Shown: positions 34,942 through 43,772, counted from the first letter of the stretch. The stretch is 64,000 bases of DNA from Limnohabitans sp. 63ED37-2 (GCF_001412535.1 NZ_CP011774.1:1545501-1609500), one strand, 5' to 3'. Made by a program: numbers and translations. The notes: generated by a model not told the origin, from the sequence alone.

Positions 34942-36861
34942 TCAGGCTTTAGAAGCAATGTCGGCAGCAATGAGTTCTATGAACGCATCGATCGACATCA
35001 CACCGAGGTCTTTGTTGCCTCGGGCGCGCACTGCGACGGTACCTGCTGCCTTTTCTTTGTCGCCAGCGACAAGGATGTAAGGCAGCTTTTGCAACGAATG
35101 CTCCCGTATTTTATACGTGATTTTCTCGTTACGCAGGTCCAAATCGACCCTAAGGCCTTGATTTGACACCGATTTTTGCAGTTTTGCAGCGATTTCACGA
35201 CAGTAATCGGCCTGAGCATCCGTGATGTTCAGCACAGACACTTGCAGCGGTGCCAGCCATGTGGGCAAGGCGCCCGCATGCTGCTCAACCAAAATCCCGA
35301 TGAATCGCTCCATGCTGCCCACAATGGCGCGGTGCAGGATCACAGGACGTTGACGGCTGCCGTCCTCGGCGGTGTATTCGGCATCCAGACGCTCGGACAG
35401 GTTGAAGTCCACCTGGATCGTGCCGCACTGCCATTCGCGGCCGATGGCGTCCTTGAGCGTGTATTCGATCTTGGGGCCGTAGAAAGCGCCGTCGCCTTCA
35501 GAAATGACATATTCGCAACCCGATGCTGTCAAGCTGTCCATCAAAGCTTTTTCGGCCTTGTCCCACAAATCATCTGAGCCGATGCGGGCTGCAGGGCGTG
35601 TAGACACTTTGTAGAGAATGTTGGTGAAGCCAAAATCGGCGTAAACCTTCTTGAGCACCTTGGTGAAGGTGTCGCATTCGGGCAGGATCTGGTCTTCGGT
35701 ACAGAAAATGTGGCCGTCGTCCTGCGTGAAACCGCGCACCCGCATGATGCCGTGCAAGCCGCCCGAGGGCTCGTTGCGGTGGCACTGACCGAACTCGCCG
35801 TAGCGCAGTGGCAGGTCGCGGTAGCTCTTGATGCCCTGCTTGAAGATCAGGATGTGGCCCGGGCAGTTCATCGGCTTGAGGGCGTAATCGCGCTTTTCCG
35901 ACTCGGTGGTGAACATGTTGTCACGGTACTTGTCCCAGTGACCCGTTTTTTCCCACAAGCTCTTGTCGATGATCTGAGGGCCTTTGACCTCTTGATAACC
36001 GTTGTCACGGTAAACCTGACGCATGTATTGCTCGATGGTTTGCCAAACGGTCCAGCCTTTGGGGTGCCAGAACACCAGTCCCGGCGCATGCTCGTCAATG
36101 TGGAACAGGTCGAGTTCTCGGCCCAGCTTGCGGTGATCGCGCTTTTCCGCTTCTTCCAGGCGTGTCAGGTACTGCTGCAGATCGTCCTTGCTGGCCCAGG
36201 CCGTGCCATAAACACGCTGCAGCATTTCGTTTTTGCTGTCACCCCGCCAGTAAGCGCCCGCGACCTTCATCAGCTTGAAATGCTTGAGCTTGCCGGTGCT
36301 GGGCACGTGGGGGCCACGGCACAAGTCCTCGAAGTTGCCTTCACGGTAGAGACTCACGTCTTGGTCTGCCGGGATGCTGGCGATGATTTCGGCCTTGTAG
36401 TGTTCGCCCAAACCCTTGAAATAGGTGACAGCCTCGTCTCGTGGCAAAACGCGGCGGACCACTGCTTCGTCTTTGTTGGACAGCTCGGTCATGCGCTTTT
36501 CGATGGTGACCAAGTCTTCGGGAGTGAACGGACGGCTATAAGAGAAGTCGTAATAGAAGCCGTTGTCGATCACAGGGCCGATCGTGACTTGCGCCTCGGG
36601 AAACAAGTCCTTGACCGCATAGGCCAGCAAGTGCGCGGTGGAGTGACGAATCAGCTCTAAGCCTTCTGGATCTTTGGCCGTCACGATGGCCAGCTGGGCA
36701 TTCGATGTCATGCTGAAGCTGGTGTCGACCAACTGGCCATTCACCTTGCCACCCAAGGCCGCCTTGGCCAAGCCTGCGCCGATGGATGAAGCCACCTCGG
36801 CGACTGTGACCGGGCCGGGAAATTCGCGCAATGAACCGTCGGGAAGCGTGATCTGAACCAT
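34942..36861 (-). CDS. thrS: Threonine-tRNA ligase
   Basis: A class II synthetase of 639 residues. N-terminal TGS domain (MVQITLPDGSLREF), editing domain with the HSTAHLLA motif, and the catalytic core with zinc ligands in MNCPGH, motif 2 CHRNEPSGGLHGIMRVRGF and motif 3 VGSMERFIGILVEQH, then the anticodon-binding domain to the C-terminus. The chosen ATG fits the family; no Shine-Dalgarno precedes it, and the frame is open 44 codons further up to 36993 through a GC-rich hairpin. It heads thrS-infC-rpmI-rplT-pheS-pheT-ihfA and is divergent from icd. Confidence 0.97.
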   Translation of the reverse strand: MVQITLPDGSLREFPGPVTVAEVASSIGAGLAKAALGGKVNGQLVDTSFSMTSNAQLAIVTAKDPEGLELIRHSTAHLLAYAVKDLFPEAQVTIGPVIDNGFYYDFSYSRPFTPEDLVTIEKRMTELSNKDEAVVRRVLPRDEAVTYFKGLGEHYKAEIIASIPADQDVSLYREGNFEDLCRGPHVPSTGKLKHFKLMKVAGAYWRGDSKNEMLQRVYGTAWASKDDLQQYLTRLEEAEKRDHRKLGRELDLFHIDEHAPGLVFWHPKGWTVWQTIEQYMRQVYRDNGYQEVKGPQIIDKSLWEKTGHWDKYRDNMFTTESEKRDYALKPMNCPGHILIFKQGIKSYRDLPLRYGEFGQCHRNEPSGGLHGIMRVRGFTQDDGHIFCTEDQILPECDTFTKVLKKVYADFGFTNILYKVSTRPAARIGSDDLWDKAEKALMDSLTASGCEYVISEGDGAFYGPKIEYTLKDAIGREWQCGTIQVDFNLSERLDAEYTAEDGSRQRPVILHRAIVGSMERFIGILVEQHAGALPTWLAPLQVSVLNITDAQADYCREIAAKLQKSVSNQGLRVDLDLRNEKITYKIREHSLQKLPYILVAGDKEKAAGTVAVRARGNKDLGVMSIDAFIELIAADIASKA

Positions 36862-36877
36862 GGAATTGAATGCAAAA

Positions 36878-36896
36878 GCGCGGTGAATGACCGCGC
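36878..36896 (-). promoter_or_regulatory. Leader hairpin before thrS
   Basis: On the minus strand GCGCGGT, loop CATTC, ACCGCGC, then TTTT: a perfect seven-base GC-rich stem 16 bases before the thrS ATG. It looks like a short terminator and could be an attenuator or, as in E. coli thrS, a translational operator; no tRNA-Thr anticodon mimic is evident. Confidence 0.5.
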
Positions 36897-37117
36897 AGGA
36901 TGATGAAAAAGAAAAAACCTCTTTCATTTTCCCACAATTGACATGCCGTTTGATGAGGAACAAACGGTTGTCATGGACCTTGTGTCCAACCAAGTGAAAC
37001 GCTTGATGTCCGCATGGCTTGTTTTTAACCCGTCATCAGAACGGTCGTCAGGCTCATGTGGGTGCGCTTGGTTTAAGATAGAGATTCCTTTTTCATCTTG
37101 TAAAAACCTGTACCACG

Positions 37118-39358
37118 ATGACCATGACAGACGCCCGCTCCAAAATCATTTACACCCTCACGGATGAAGCCCCCCTCTTGGCCACTGCGGCTTTTTTGCC
37201 TGTCATTCGCACATTCACACAAGCCGCTGGCATTGACGTTGAAACCAGCGACATCTCCGTGGCCGCTCGCATCCTGGGTGAATTCTCTGATCTGCTGCCA
37301 CCCGAGCAACGCGTGACCAACAACTTGGCCGAACTGGGCAAGCTCACGCTCAACCCCAAAGCCAACATCATCAAGCTGCCCAACATCAGCGCCTCGGTGG
37401 GTCAATTGACTGCCGCCATCAAAGAATTGCAAGGCAAGGGCTATGCCCTGCCCGATTACCCCGATGCACCTAAAAATGACGAGGAAAAAGCCATCAAGGC
37501 CCGTTATTCCAAGTGCATTGGCTCGGCCGTGAACCCGGTGCTGCGCGAAGGCAACTCTGATCGACGTGCCCCTCGCGCCGTCAAAGAGTTCGCCCGCAAA
37601 AACCCCCACAGCATGGCCGAATGGAGCCAGGCTTCCCGCTCGCACGTCTCGCACATGCATGCAGGCGACTTCTACCATGGCGAAAAGTCCATGACGCTGG
37701 ACCGTCCCCGTGACGTGAAGATGGAGCTCATCACCAAGAGCGGCAAAACCATCATTCTCAAGCCCAAAGTCTCTTTGCTTGACCGTGAAGTGATCGACAG
37801 CATGTTCATGAGCAAAAAAGCTTTGCTCGAGTTCTATGAAAAAGAGATTGAGGACGCGCATAACACGGGCGTGATGTTCTCGCTGCACGTCAAGGCCACC
37901 ATGATGAAGGTCTCGCACCCCATCGTCTTTGGTCACTGTGTCAAGATTTTTTACAAAGACGCATTCGCCAAACATGGCGACTTGTTCAAAGAGTTGGGCG
38001 TGAACGTCAACAATGGCATGGCCGATCTCTACAACAAGATTGCCACCCTGCCCCAGTCCAAACAAGACGAAATAAAGCGTGACTTGCACGCTTGCCACGA
38101 AGGCCGCCCTGAGCTGGCCATGGTGGACTCAGCCAAGGGCATCACCAACTTCCACTCGCCCAACGACGTGATCGTGGACGCCTCCATGCCCGCCATGATC
38201 CGCAATGGCGGCAAGATGTGGGGCGCCGATGGCCGTTTGAAAGACGTCAAGGCCGTGATGCCCGAGTCGACCTTCGCCCGCATCTACCAAGAGATGATCA
38301 ACTTCTGCAAGTGGCACGGCGCCTTCGACCCCAAGACCATGGGCACCGTGCCCAACGTGGGTCTGATGGCCCAACAGGCTGAGGAGTACGGCTCGCACGA
38401 CAAAACCTTCGAGATTCCCGAAGACGGCGTGGCCAACATCACCGACCTCAACACGGGTGAAGTGCTGCTGAGCCAAAACGTGGAAGAAGGCGACATCTGG
38501 CGCATGTGCCAGGTCAAGGACGCTGCCATCCGCGACTGGGTCAAACTGGCCGTGACGCGTGCACGCAACTCCGGCATGCCTGTGGTGTTCTGGCTTGACC
38601 AGTACCGTCCCCACGAAGCCCAACTGATCACCAAGGTGAAGATGTACCTGCACGAGCACAACACGGCAGGTCTGGAAATCCAGATCATGAGCCAAGTGCG
38701 TGCGATGCGTTACACCTTGGAGCGCGTGATCCGCGGCTTGGACACCATCAGCGCCACGGGCAACATCCTGCGCGACTACCTGACCGACCTGTTCCCCATC
38801 ATGGAACTGGGCACCTCGGCCAAGATGCTGTCCATCGTGCCTTTGATGGCTGGTGGTGGCATGTACGAAACCGGTGCGGGTGGCTCCGCCCCCAAACACG
38901 TCCAACAGTTGGTCGAGGAAAACCATCTGCGTTGGGACTCGCTGGGTGAATTCCTGGCCCTGGCTGTGTCACTGGAAGACTTGGGCATCAAAACGAGCAA
39001 CAACCAGTCGAAAATCCTGGCCAAAACACTCGATGCAGCCACAGGCAAATTGCTCGACAACAACAAGAACCCTTCCCCCAAAACAGGTCAATTGGACAAC
39101 CGTGGCAGCCAGTTTTATCTGGCGATGTACTGGGCGCAGGAATTGGCAGCGCAAACCGAGGATCTGGCCTTGCAAGCCAAGTTCACGCCTTTGGCGAAAC
39201 TCTTGACCGACAAGGAAAAGACCATCGTGGCCGAACTCAATGCAGTGCAAGGACATCCGGTGGACATTGGCGGTTATTACTATCCTTCACCCGAAAAGCT
39301 CAAGGCCATCATGTGCCCTAGCGCGACCTTCAACGCAGCTTTGGCCTCTGCAGCCTGA
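37118..39358 (+). CDS. icd: Monomeric NADP-dependent isocitrate dehydrogenase
   Basis: A 746-residue monomeric-type IDH that oxidatively decarboxylates isocitrate to 2-oxoglutarate with NADP. It is unrelated in length to the ~416-residue dimeric enzyme. Diagnostic segments are the substrate-binding SKCIGSAVNPVLREGNSDRRAP, HVKATMMKVSHPIVFGH and NRGSQFYLAMYWAQELA. Two ATGs, at 37118 and 37124, compete; MTDARSKIIYTLTDEAP from the second is equally likely. It is divergent from thrS, ends at a strong terminator, and faces aceA, whose product competes for isocitrate. Confidence 0.97.
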   Translation: MTMTDARSKIIYTLTDEAPLLATAAFLPVIRTFTQAAGIDVETSDISVAARILGEFSDLLPPEQRVTNNLAELGKLTLNPKANIIKLPNISASVGQLTAAIKELQGKGYALPDYPDAPKNDEEKAIKARYSKCIGSAVNPVLREGNSDRRAPRAVKEFARKNPHSMAEWSQASRSHVSHMHAGDFYHGEKSMTLDRPRDVKMELITKSGKTIILKPKVSLLDREVIDSMFMSKKALLEFYEKEIEDAHNTGVMFSLHVKATMMKVSHPIVFGHCVKIFYKDAFAKHGDLFKELGVNVNNGMADLYNKIATLPQSKQDEIKRDLHACHEGRPELAMVDSAKGITNFHSPNDVIVDASMPAMIRNGGKMWGADGRLKDVKAVMPESTFARIYQEMINFCKWHGAFDPKTMGTVPNVGLMAQQAEEYGSHDKTFEIPEDGVANITDLNTGEVLLSQNVEEGDIWRMCQVKDAAIRDWVKLAVTRARNSGMPVVFWLDQYRPHEAQLITKVKMYLHEHNTAGLEIQIMSQVRAMRYTLERVIRGLDTISATGNILRDYLTDLFPIMELGTSAKMLSIVPLMAGGGMYETGAGGSAPKHVQQLVEENHLRWDSLGEFLALAVSLEDLGIKTSNNQSKILAKTLDAATGKLLDNNKNPSPKTGQLDNRGSQFYLAMYWAQELAAQTEDLALQAKFTPLAKLLTDKEKTIVAELNAVQGHPVDIGGYYYPSPEKLKAIMCPSATFNAALASAA

Positions 39359-39381
39359 ACAGACTGCTGATCGCCACCGAC

Positions 39382-39411
39382 AAAAAACCACCCCACGGGG
39401 TGGTTTTTTTT
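39382..39411 (+). terminator. Terminator after icd
   Basis: A near-perfect stem (AAAAAACCACCCC and GGGGTGGTTTTTT, two-base loop) followed by a run of T, 23 bases past the icd stop. It would also work on the opposite strand. Confidence 0.92.
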
Positions 39412-39556
39412 GTCCATTCACCAGTGGATCTGCAGCGACGCGCTGAGCATGACCTTCGTTGACCATCGCAAAATAGGCCAAGTGCAGCCACTTCAATTCA
39501 CATCAGGGTGTCAAAGCACAGCTATACCAAGCCAGATATCCGTCATACCATCACAT

Positions 39557-39594
39557 AAAAAAGCCACCCGAGGCCGCAGCATCGGATGGCTTTT
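39557..39594 (-). terminator. Terminator after aceA
   Basis: On the minus strand an AAAAGCCATCCGA/TCGGGTGGCTTTTTT stem with one G-T pair and a T tract, about 35 bases past the aceA stop. A second inverted repeat, AGCGCC/GGCGCT at 39602-39619, lies between the stop and this hairpin. Confidence 0.85.
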
Positions 39595-39629
39595 GAAGGC
39601 CAGCGCCCTTTCAGGCGCTATGCCAGAGA

Positions 39630-40961
39630 TCAGTGGAACTGCTCTTCTTCGGTCGAACCGGTCAAGGCTTTCACCGAAGACGAACCGCCCTGGATCACGG
39701 TGGTCACATCGTCGAAGTAACCTGCGCCGACTTCTTGCTGGTGCGACACGAAGGTGTAACCCCTGTCGCGGGCTGCGAATTCAGGCTCTTGCACCATTTC
39801 TGTGTAGTGCTTCATACCTTCGCCGCGGGCGTAAGCGTGGGCAAACTGGAAAGTGTTGAACCAGTTGATGTGGATACCGGCCAGCGTGATGAACTGGTAC
39901 TTGTAACCCAAAGCCGACAGGTCGTCCTGGAAGGAAGCGATCTGGCTGTCGTTGAGGTTTTTCTTCCAGTTGAAAGATGGCGAGCAGTTGTACGACAGCA
40001 GCTTGCCGGGACATGCAGCGTGCACGGCTTGTGCAAATTCACGGGCAAAGCCAATGTCGGGCACGCCGGTTTCGCACCACACCAAGTCGGCGTATGGGGC
40101 GTAAGCCACACCGCGGCTGATGGCTTGCTCCAGGCCGTTCTTGACACGGTAGAAGCCTTCTTGTGTGCGCTCGCCGGTCAGGAAAGGCTTGTCGTTGGCA
40201 TCGTGGTCAGAAGTGATCAGGTTGGCAGCTTCGGCGTCTGTGCGGGCCAACACAATAGTGGATACACCCATGACGTCAGCAGCAAAACGTGCAGAGATCA
40301 ATTTCTCGCAAGCTTCTTGAGTGGGCACCAAGACTTTGCCACCCATATGACCGCATTTTTTGACGGCGGCCAATTGGTCTTCGAAGTGCACACCTGCAGC
40401 GCCGGAGGCAATCATGTTCTTCATCAATTCAAAGGCGTTCAAGACACCGCCGAAACCAGCTTCTGCATCGGCCACGATGGGCAAGAAGTAATCGATGAAT
40501 TCTTTGTCACCGGGGTTAATGCCACGACCCCACTGGATTTCATCGGCGCGCTTGAAGGTGTTGTTGATGCGGCGAACCATGGTGGGCACCGAGTCATAAG
40601 CGTAGAGCGATTGGTCTGGGTACATGGTCTCTGACGTGTTGCCGTCGGCAGCCACTTGCCAGCCCGACAGGTACACGGCTTCCAGGCCAGCTTTGGCTTG
40701 TTGCATGGCTTGACCGGCAGAGATCGCACCGAAGGCATTGACGTAACCTTTTTTGGCGCCGCCGTTGATTTTTTCCCAGAGTTTTTCGGCACCGCGCTTG
40801 GCCAAGGTGTGCTCGATGGGCATGCTGCCGCGCAGACGCACCACGTCTGCTGCGGAGTAACCGCGCTTGACGCCTTTCCAACGGGGATTGTTGGCCCAGT
40901 CTTTTTCTAGGGCTGCGATTTGCTGTTCACGGCTGAGTTGTTGAGTGATGTCGGCTGGCAT
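39630..40961 (-). CDS. aceA: Isocitrate lyase
   Basis: Cleaves isocitrate to glyoxylate and succinate, the first step of the glyoxylate shunt for growth on acetate and fatty acids; 443 residues. The catalytic loop KKCGHMGGK with its cysteine base is present, as are NTSETMYPDQSLY and SYNCSPSFNW. The ATG at 40961 follows AAGGAG by six bases; the frame is open ten codons further up but without such a site. It is convergent with icd and has a long AT-rich upstream region with paired palindromes. No malate synthase or acetate-kinase gene is nearby. Confidence 0.97.
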   Translation of the reverse strand: MPADITQQLSREQQIAALEKDWANNPRWKGVKRGYSAADVVRLRGSMPIEHTLAKRGAEKLWEKINGGAKKGYVNAFGAISAGQAMQQAKAGLEAVYLSGWQVAADGNTSETMYPDQSLYAYDSVPTMVRRINNTFKRADEIQWGRGINPGDKEFIDYFLPIVADAEAGFGGVLNAFELMKNMIASGAAGVHFEDQLAAVKKCGHMGGKVLVPTQEACEKLISARFAADVMGVSTIVLARTDAEAANLITSDHDANDKPFLTGERTQEGFYRVKNGLEQAISRGVAYAPYADLVWCETGVPDIGFAREFAQAVHAACPGKLLSYNCSPSFNWKKNLNDSQIASFQDDLSALGYKYQFITLAGIHINWFNTFQFAHAYARGEGMKHYTEMVQEPEFAARDRGYTFVSHQQEVGAGYFDDVTTVIQGGSSSVKALTGSTEEEQFH

Positions 40962-41037
40962 GGAAGACTCCTTAAGTAAAGTTGAAATCAAGTGATCGTT
41001 GCAGCGGTTTCTGCTTCGTCCATGCCGTCATCTTAAC

Positions 41038-41049
41038 TCTTATAGAAGA
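41038..41049. promoter_or_regulatory. Operator-like palindrome 1 upstream of aceA
   Basis: TCTTATAGAAGA, an imperfect 12-base palindrome. It differs at one base from the core of site 2 (41068-41079), and the two centres are exactly 30 bp apart, about three helical turns, so a dimeric regulator could bind both on one DNA face. Confidence 0.55.
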
Positions 41050-41063
41050 CTTATTTTCTATCT

Positions 41064-41083
41064 TATGTCTTATACAAGACATA
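41064..41083. promoter_or_regulatory. Operator-like palindrome 2 upstream of aceA
   Basis: A 20-base palindrome with arms TATGTCTT and AAGACATA, symmetrical at nine of ten base pairs, in the AT-rich stretch about 105 bp upstream of the aceA ATG. Its core repeats site 1. The bound regulator is not encoded nearby and I cannot name it from sequence. Confidence 0.6.
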
Positions 41084-41100
41084 TTTTTATTTGTTTAAAA

Positions 41101-41379
41101 ACAATGACTTATGGAAGCAATTTTTCAATATGAAAAATATATCCATGATTCAAAAGAAATCCAAAATCAATTGTTTCGCTTTTTTTGCAATGTGGGAAAT
41201 CAAAACAAGTGATGAAATGCCACATCCAAACGCATCACCAAACCAAAAAACCGGAACTTGAAAGCGCCTCTCAGCTCCTCGTGATCCCAAATGGGCCTCA
41301 AGAAAGTTGGCAAGACCGAAAAAAGCCCAACAAAGAGGGTAAATCAGCAACAACACCTAGAGAAAAATGATTTTTCCAC
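41101..41379. other. AT-rich intergenic stretch, no gene seen
   Basis: Part of the 511-bp gap between aceA and the SWIB gene, clearly lower in GC than the surroundings. Two short frames here (61 codons plus, 68 codons minus) have no ribosome-binding site or recognisable domain, and are not called. No RNA gene was recognised. Confidence 0.6.
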
Positions 41380-41408
41380 TTGGAAAGTGCCTCTTTCTCT
41401 ATTAGCAT
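41380..41408 (+). promoter_or_regulatory. Candidate promoter of the H1-tail/SWIB gene
   Basis: TTGGAA (41380-41385), 17 bases, TAGCAT (41403-41408); each hexamer matches the sigma70 consensus at four of six positions. The leader would be about 58 bases and contains AAAGGA before the ATG. Confidence 0.35.
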
Positions 41409-41472
41409 CCACCTAGCTGTAAACACATGGTTTCTCAGCGGCGAACCCACTTCCGACCAAAGGAATTTCATC

Positions 41473-41877
41473 ATGGCAACTGCGAAAAAAACCCCGGCCA
41501 AAAAAGCTGCAGCTCCCGCTAAAAAAGCAGCACCGGCAACCAAGGCTGCACCCGCCAAAAAAGCGGCTGCTCCTGCTAAGAAGGTGGCTGCCAAAGCACC
41601 CGCCAAAAAGGCTGCTCCTGCTAAAAAGCGCACCCCCAACCCAGCCTTCATGAAGGCACTGACCCCCAGCGCAGCTCTTGCAGCCGTGGTGGGGGCCGCA
41701 CCTCTGCCACGCACTGAAGTGGTCAGCAAGATGTGGGTCTACATCAAGAAGCACAAACTGCAAGACAGCGTGAACCGTCGCGCCATCAACGCCGACGACA
41801 AGCTCAAGGCTGTTTTTGGCAAGGCACAAGTCACCATGTTCGAAATGGCCGGCTTGATTGGTAAGCACCTGAAGTAA
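41473..41877 (+). CDS. Histone-H1-like tail fused to SWIB/MDM2 domain
   Basis: A 134-residue basic DNA-associated protein. Residues 1-53 are a low-complexity tail of PAKKAA-type repeats like eukaryotic histone H1 C-tails. Residues 55-134 form a SWIB/MDM2 domain: PNPAFMKALTPSAALAAVVG, LPRTEVVSKMWVYIKKHKLQD and NADDKLKAVFGKAQVTMFEMAGLIGKHLK. Such fusions are known in betaproteobacteria and chlamydiae; a role in nucleoid organisation is presumed, not proved. The ATG at 41473 has AAAGGA eight bases upstream; the frame is open to 41380 without a site. It stands alone and ends at a strong terminator. Confidence 0.92.
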   Translation: MATAKKTPAKKAAAPAKKAAPATKAAPAKKAAAPAKKVAAKAPAKKAAPAKKRTPNPAFMKALTPSAALAAVVGAAPLPRTEVVSKMWVYIKKHKLQDSVNRRAINADDKLKAVFGKAQVTMFEMAGLIGKHLK

Positions 41878-41904
41878 TTCAGTCGCTCGGCCATGTGCCT
41901 CAAC

Positions 41905-41931
41905 AAAAAACCCGCCTCGGCGGGTTTTTTT
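41905..41931. terminator. Bidirectional terminator after the SWIB gene
   Basis: AAAAAACCCGCC, loop TCG, GCGGGTTTTTT: a strong stem with U tracts in both directions, between two convergent genes. Confidence 0.93.
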
Positions 41932-42000
41932 ATGGGCCTCAGCAAGGGCGAAGTGCATCTGGCATCAAGACGCGTGAGGTTTGATACCCAACGCACTCCA

Positions 42001-43701
42001 TCAATGGGCATCTTGCCGGGCCAAAGCGGCCTGGGTAATAGCGCTCAGGGTGCCGCGTGTGGTGATGACCTCAGGGTCCAACATGACCTCAATCAGCGTG
42101 CCTTGGGGACGCGCCAGCGCCTCCAACAGGGCCGGCTCAAAGGCTTGGGTCTGATCAATGCGCACCCCCACATACCCATAAGCCGACGCCAAAGCGGCAA
42201 AGTCGGGGTTTTGCAGCTTCGAGCCCGCCACATGGTCAGGGTATTCGCGCTCTTGGTGCATGCGGATGGTGCCGTACATGCCGTTGTTCAGCAAAACAAT
42301 GATGCTTTTGCCACCGTGCTGAACTGCTGTCGCCAGTTCCTGACCGTTCATCAAAAAGTCACCATCACCCGCAATGGTGAAGGCCACTCGGCCCGTCAAC
42401 AAATTGGCCGCAATACCGGCTGGAACGCCATAACCCATGGCACCCACGGTGGGGGCCAATTGGGTTTTGTGGCCTTTGACCAGTCCGTGGTGCTTGTAAA
42501 AACGGTGCATCCAACTGGCGAAATTGCCCGCACCATTGGTCAGCACGGCATCTTCAGGCAAATGCTTTTGCAGCGCTGCCACAATGGCGGGCATGTCGAT
42601 GTCACCGGGCAAGGTCTGGGGTTTGAGGTTGTTCAGGTAGTCGGTGTGAGAAGCTTGTGTCCACTCGGCCCAAGGCAACTCGGTGGGCGCACTCAAAACT
42701 TCCAGGCTGCGCGCAGCCGCATTCATGGTGGCGTGGATGGCCAAATCGGCTTGGTAAACACGGTTGAGCTCTTCGGCACTGGCATGGATGTGCACCAGTT
42801 TCTGCCGGGTTTTAGGCGCTTGTAGCAGGGTGTAGCCCCCGGTGGTCATTTCACCCAATCGTGGACCGATGGCCACAATCAGATCGGCATCTCGCACGCG
42901 CTGGGCCAATGCGGGGCCAATGCCAATGCCCACATCCCCGGCGTACATGGGGTGGTGGTTGTCAAAGGTGTCCTGAAACCGGAAAGCATTGGTGACGGGC
43001 AGCCGCCAATTTTCGGCAAAACGTTGCAAGGCTTGCGCCGCTTGCGGTGTCCAGCCTCCTCCGCCTGCAATCACCAGTGGCTTTTGAGCGGCCAACAGCA
43101 TCTCGCGCAGGGTGCGCAAGGCACCCGGATCACTCCAGGCCTGAACGGCTTCCACGCGCCCCAAGGCCTGGGCCTTGACGGGGCGGGTCAGCATGTCCTC
43201 GGGCAACACCAAGACGACGGGGCCAGGGCGGCCATTCATGGCCGTGGCAAAAGCGCGGGCCACATATTCGGGCAATCGCTCCGGATCATCCACGCGTTCG
43301 ACACGTTTGGCCATGCCCTTGGTCGAGGGGCCAAAGAAGTGGGTGTAGTCCATTTCCTGGAAGGCTTCGCGGTCTCGGGTGTCACTGGCCACATCACCCA
43401 CAAACAAAATCATGGGCGTGGAGTCCTGGAACGCAGTGTGCACGCCGATCGAAGCATTCGTGGCCCCCGGGCCGCGCGTCACAAAACAGATGCCAGGGCG
43501 GCCGGTCAGCTTGCCTTGGGCCTCGGCCATAAAGGCTGCCCCACCCTCTTGGCGGCAGGTCACAAAAGTGAGCTGATCGCGGTACAGGTGAAAGCCGTCC
43601 AGCACCGCCAGATAGCTCTCCCCGGGCACACCGAAAGCATGGGTAACGCCTTGGGCCAGAAGGCATTCAACGAGCAGATGGCCAGCAATTTTTGAAGTCA
43701 T
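42001..43701 (-). CDS. Acetolactate-synthase-like thiamine-diphosphate enzyme
   Basis: A 566-residue ThDP-dependent enzyme of the acetolactate synthase/benzoylformate decarboxylase superfamily. The cofactor-activating glutamate is E52 in CRQEGGAAFMAE, the glycine-rich PFVTRGPGATNA-type segment follows, and the C-terminal domain has the ThDP/magnesium motif GDGDFLMNGQELATAVQHGG ending in LLNN. No regulatory subunit (ilvN) or ilvC is adjacent, and the GPSTKGMAKRVERVDD region differs from IlvB, so biosynthetic acetolactate synthase is unlikely. The substrate is unknown; related enzymes act on 2-oxo acids. It stands alone between two terminators. Confidence 0.85.
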   Translation of the reverse strand: MTSKIAGHLLVECLLAQGVTHAFGVPGESYLAVLDGFHLYRDQLTFVTCRQEGGAAFMAEAQGKLTGRPGICFVTRGPGATNASIGVHTAFQDSTPMILFVGDVASDTRDREAFQEMDYTHFFGPSTKGMAKRVERVDDPERLPEYVARAFATAMNGRPGPVVLVLPEDMLTRPVKAQALGRVEAVQAWSDPGALRTLREMLLAAQKPLVIAGGGGWTPQAAQALQRFAENWRLPVTNAFRFQDTFDNHHPMYAGDVGIGIGPALAQRVRDADLIVAIGPRLGEMTTGGYTLLQAPKTRQKLVHIHASAEELNRVYQADLAIHATMNAAARSLEVLSAPTELPWAEWTQASHTDYLNNLKPQTLPGDIDMPAIVAALQKHLPEDAVLTNGAGNFASWMHRFYKHHGLVKGHKTQLAPTVGAMGYGVPAGIAANLLTGRVAFTIAGDGDFLMNGQELATAVQHGGKSIIVLLNNGMYGTIRMHQEREYPDHVAGSKLQNPDFAALASAYGYVGVRIDQTQAFEPALLEALARPQGTLIEVMLDPEVITTRGTLSAITQAALARQDAH

Positions 43702-43737
43702 GCCCTATTGTGCCCAAGGCCACAAAAACCATCTGTC

Positions 43738-43768
43738 ACAGCCGTGCAAGCAGGGCTTGCACGGCTGT
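43738..43768 (-). terminator. Strong hairpin after clpB
   Basis: A perfect 14-base stem (arms ACAGCCGTGCAAGC and GCTTGCACGGCTGT, three-base loop) begins four bases past the clpB stop. T residues come only about ten bases later, so it is either a weak intrinsic terminator or an mRNA 3'-end stabiliser. Confidence 0.7.
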
Positions 43769-43772
43769 AGGG

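Noticed and set aside
41150..41370. Two short frames (61 codons plus, 68 codons minus) in the aceA-SWIB gap
   Set aside because: No ribosome-binding site or domain, and the low GC makes random open frames less telling; not called.
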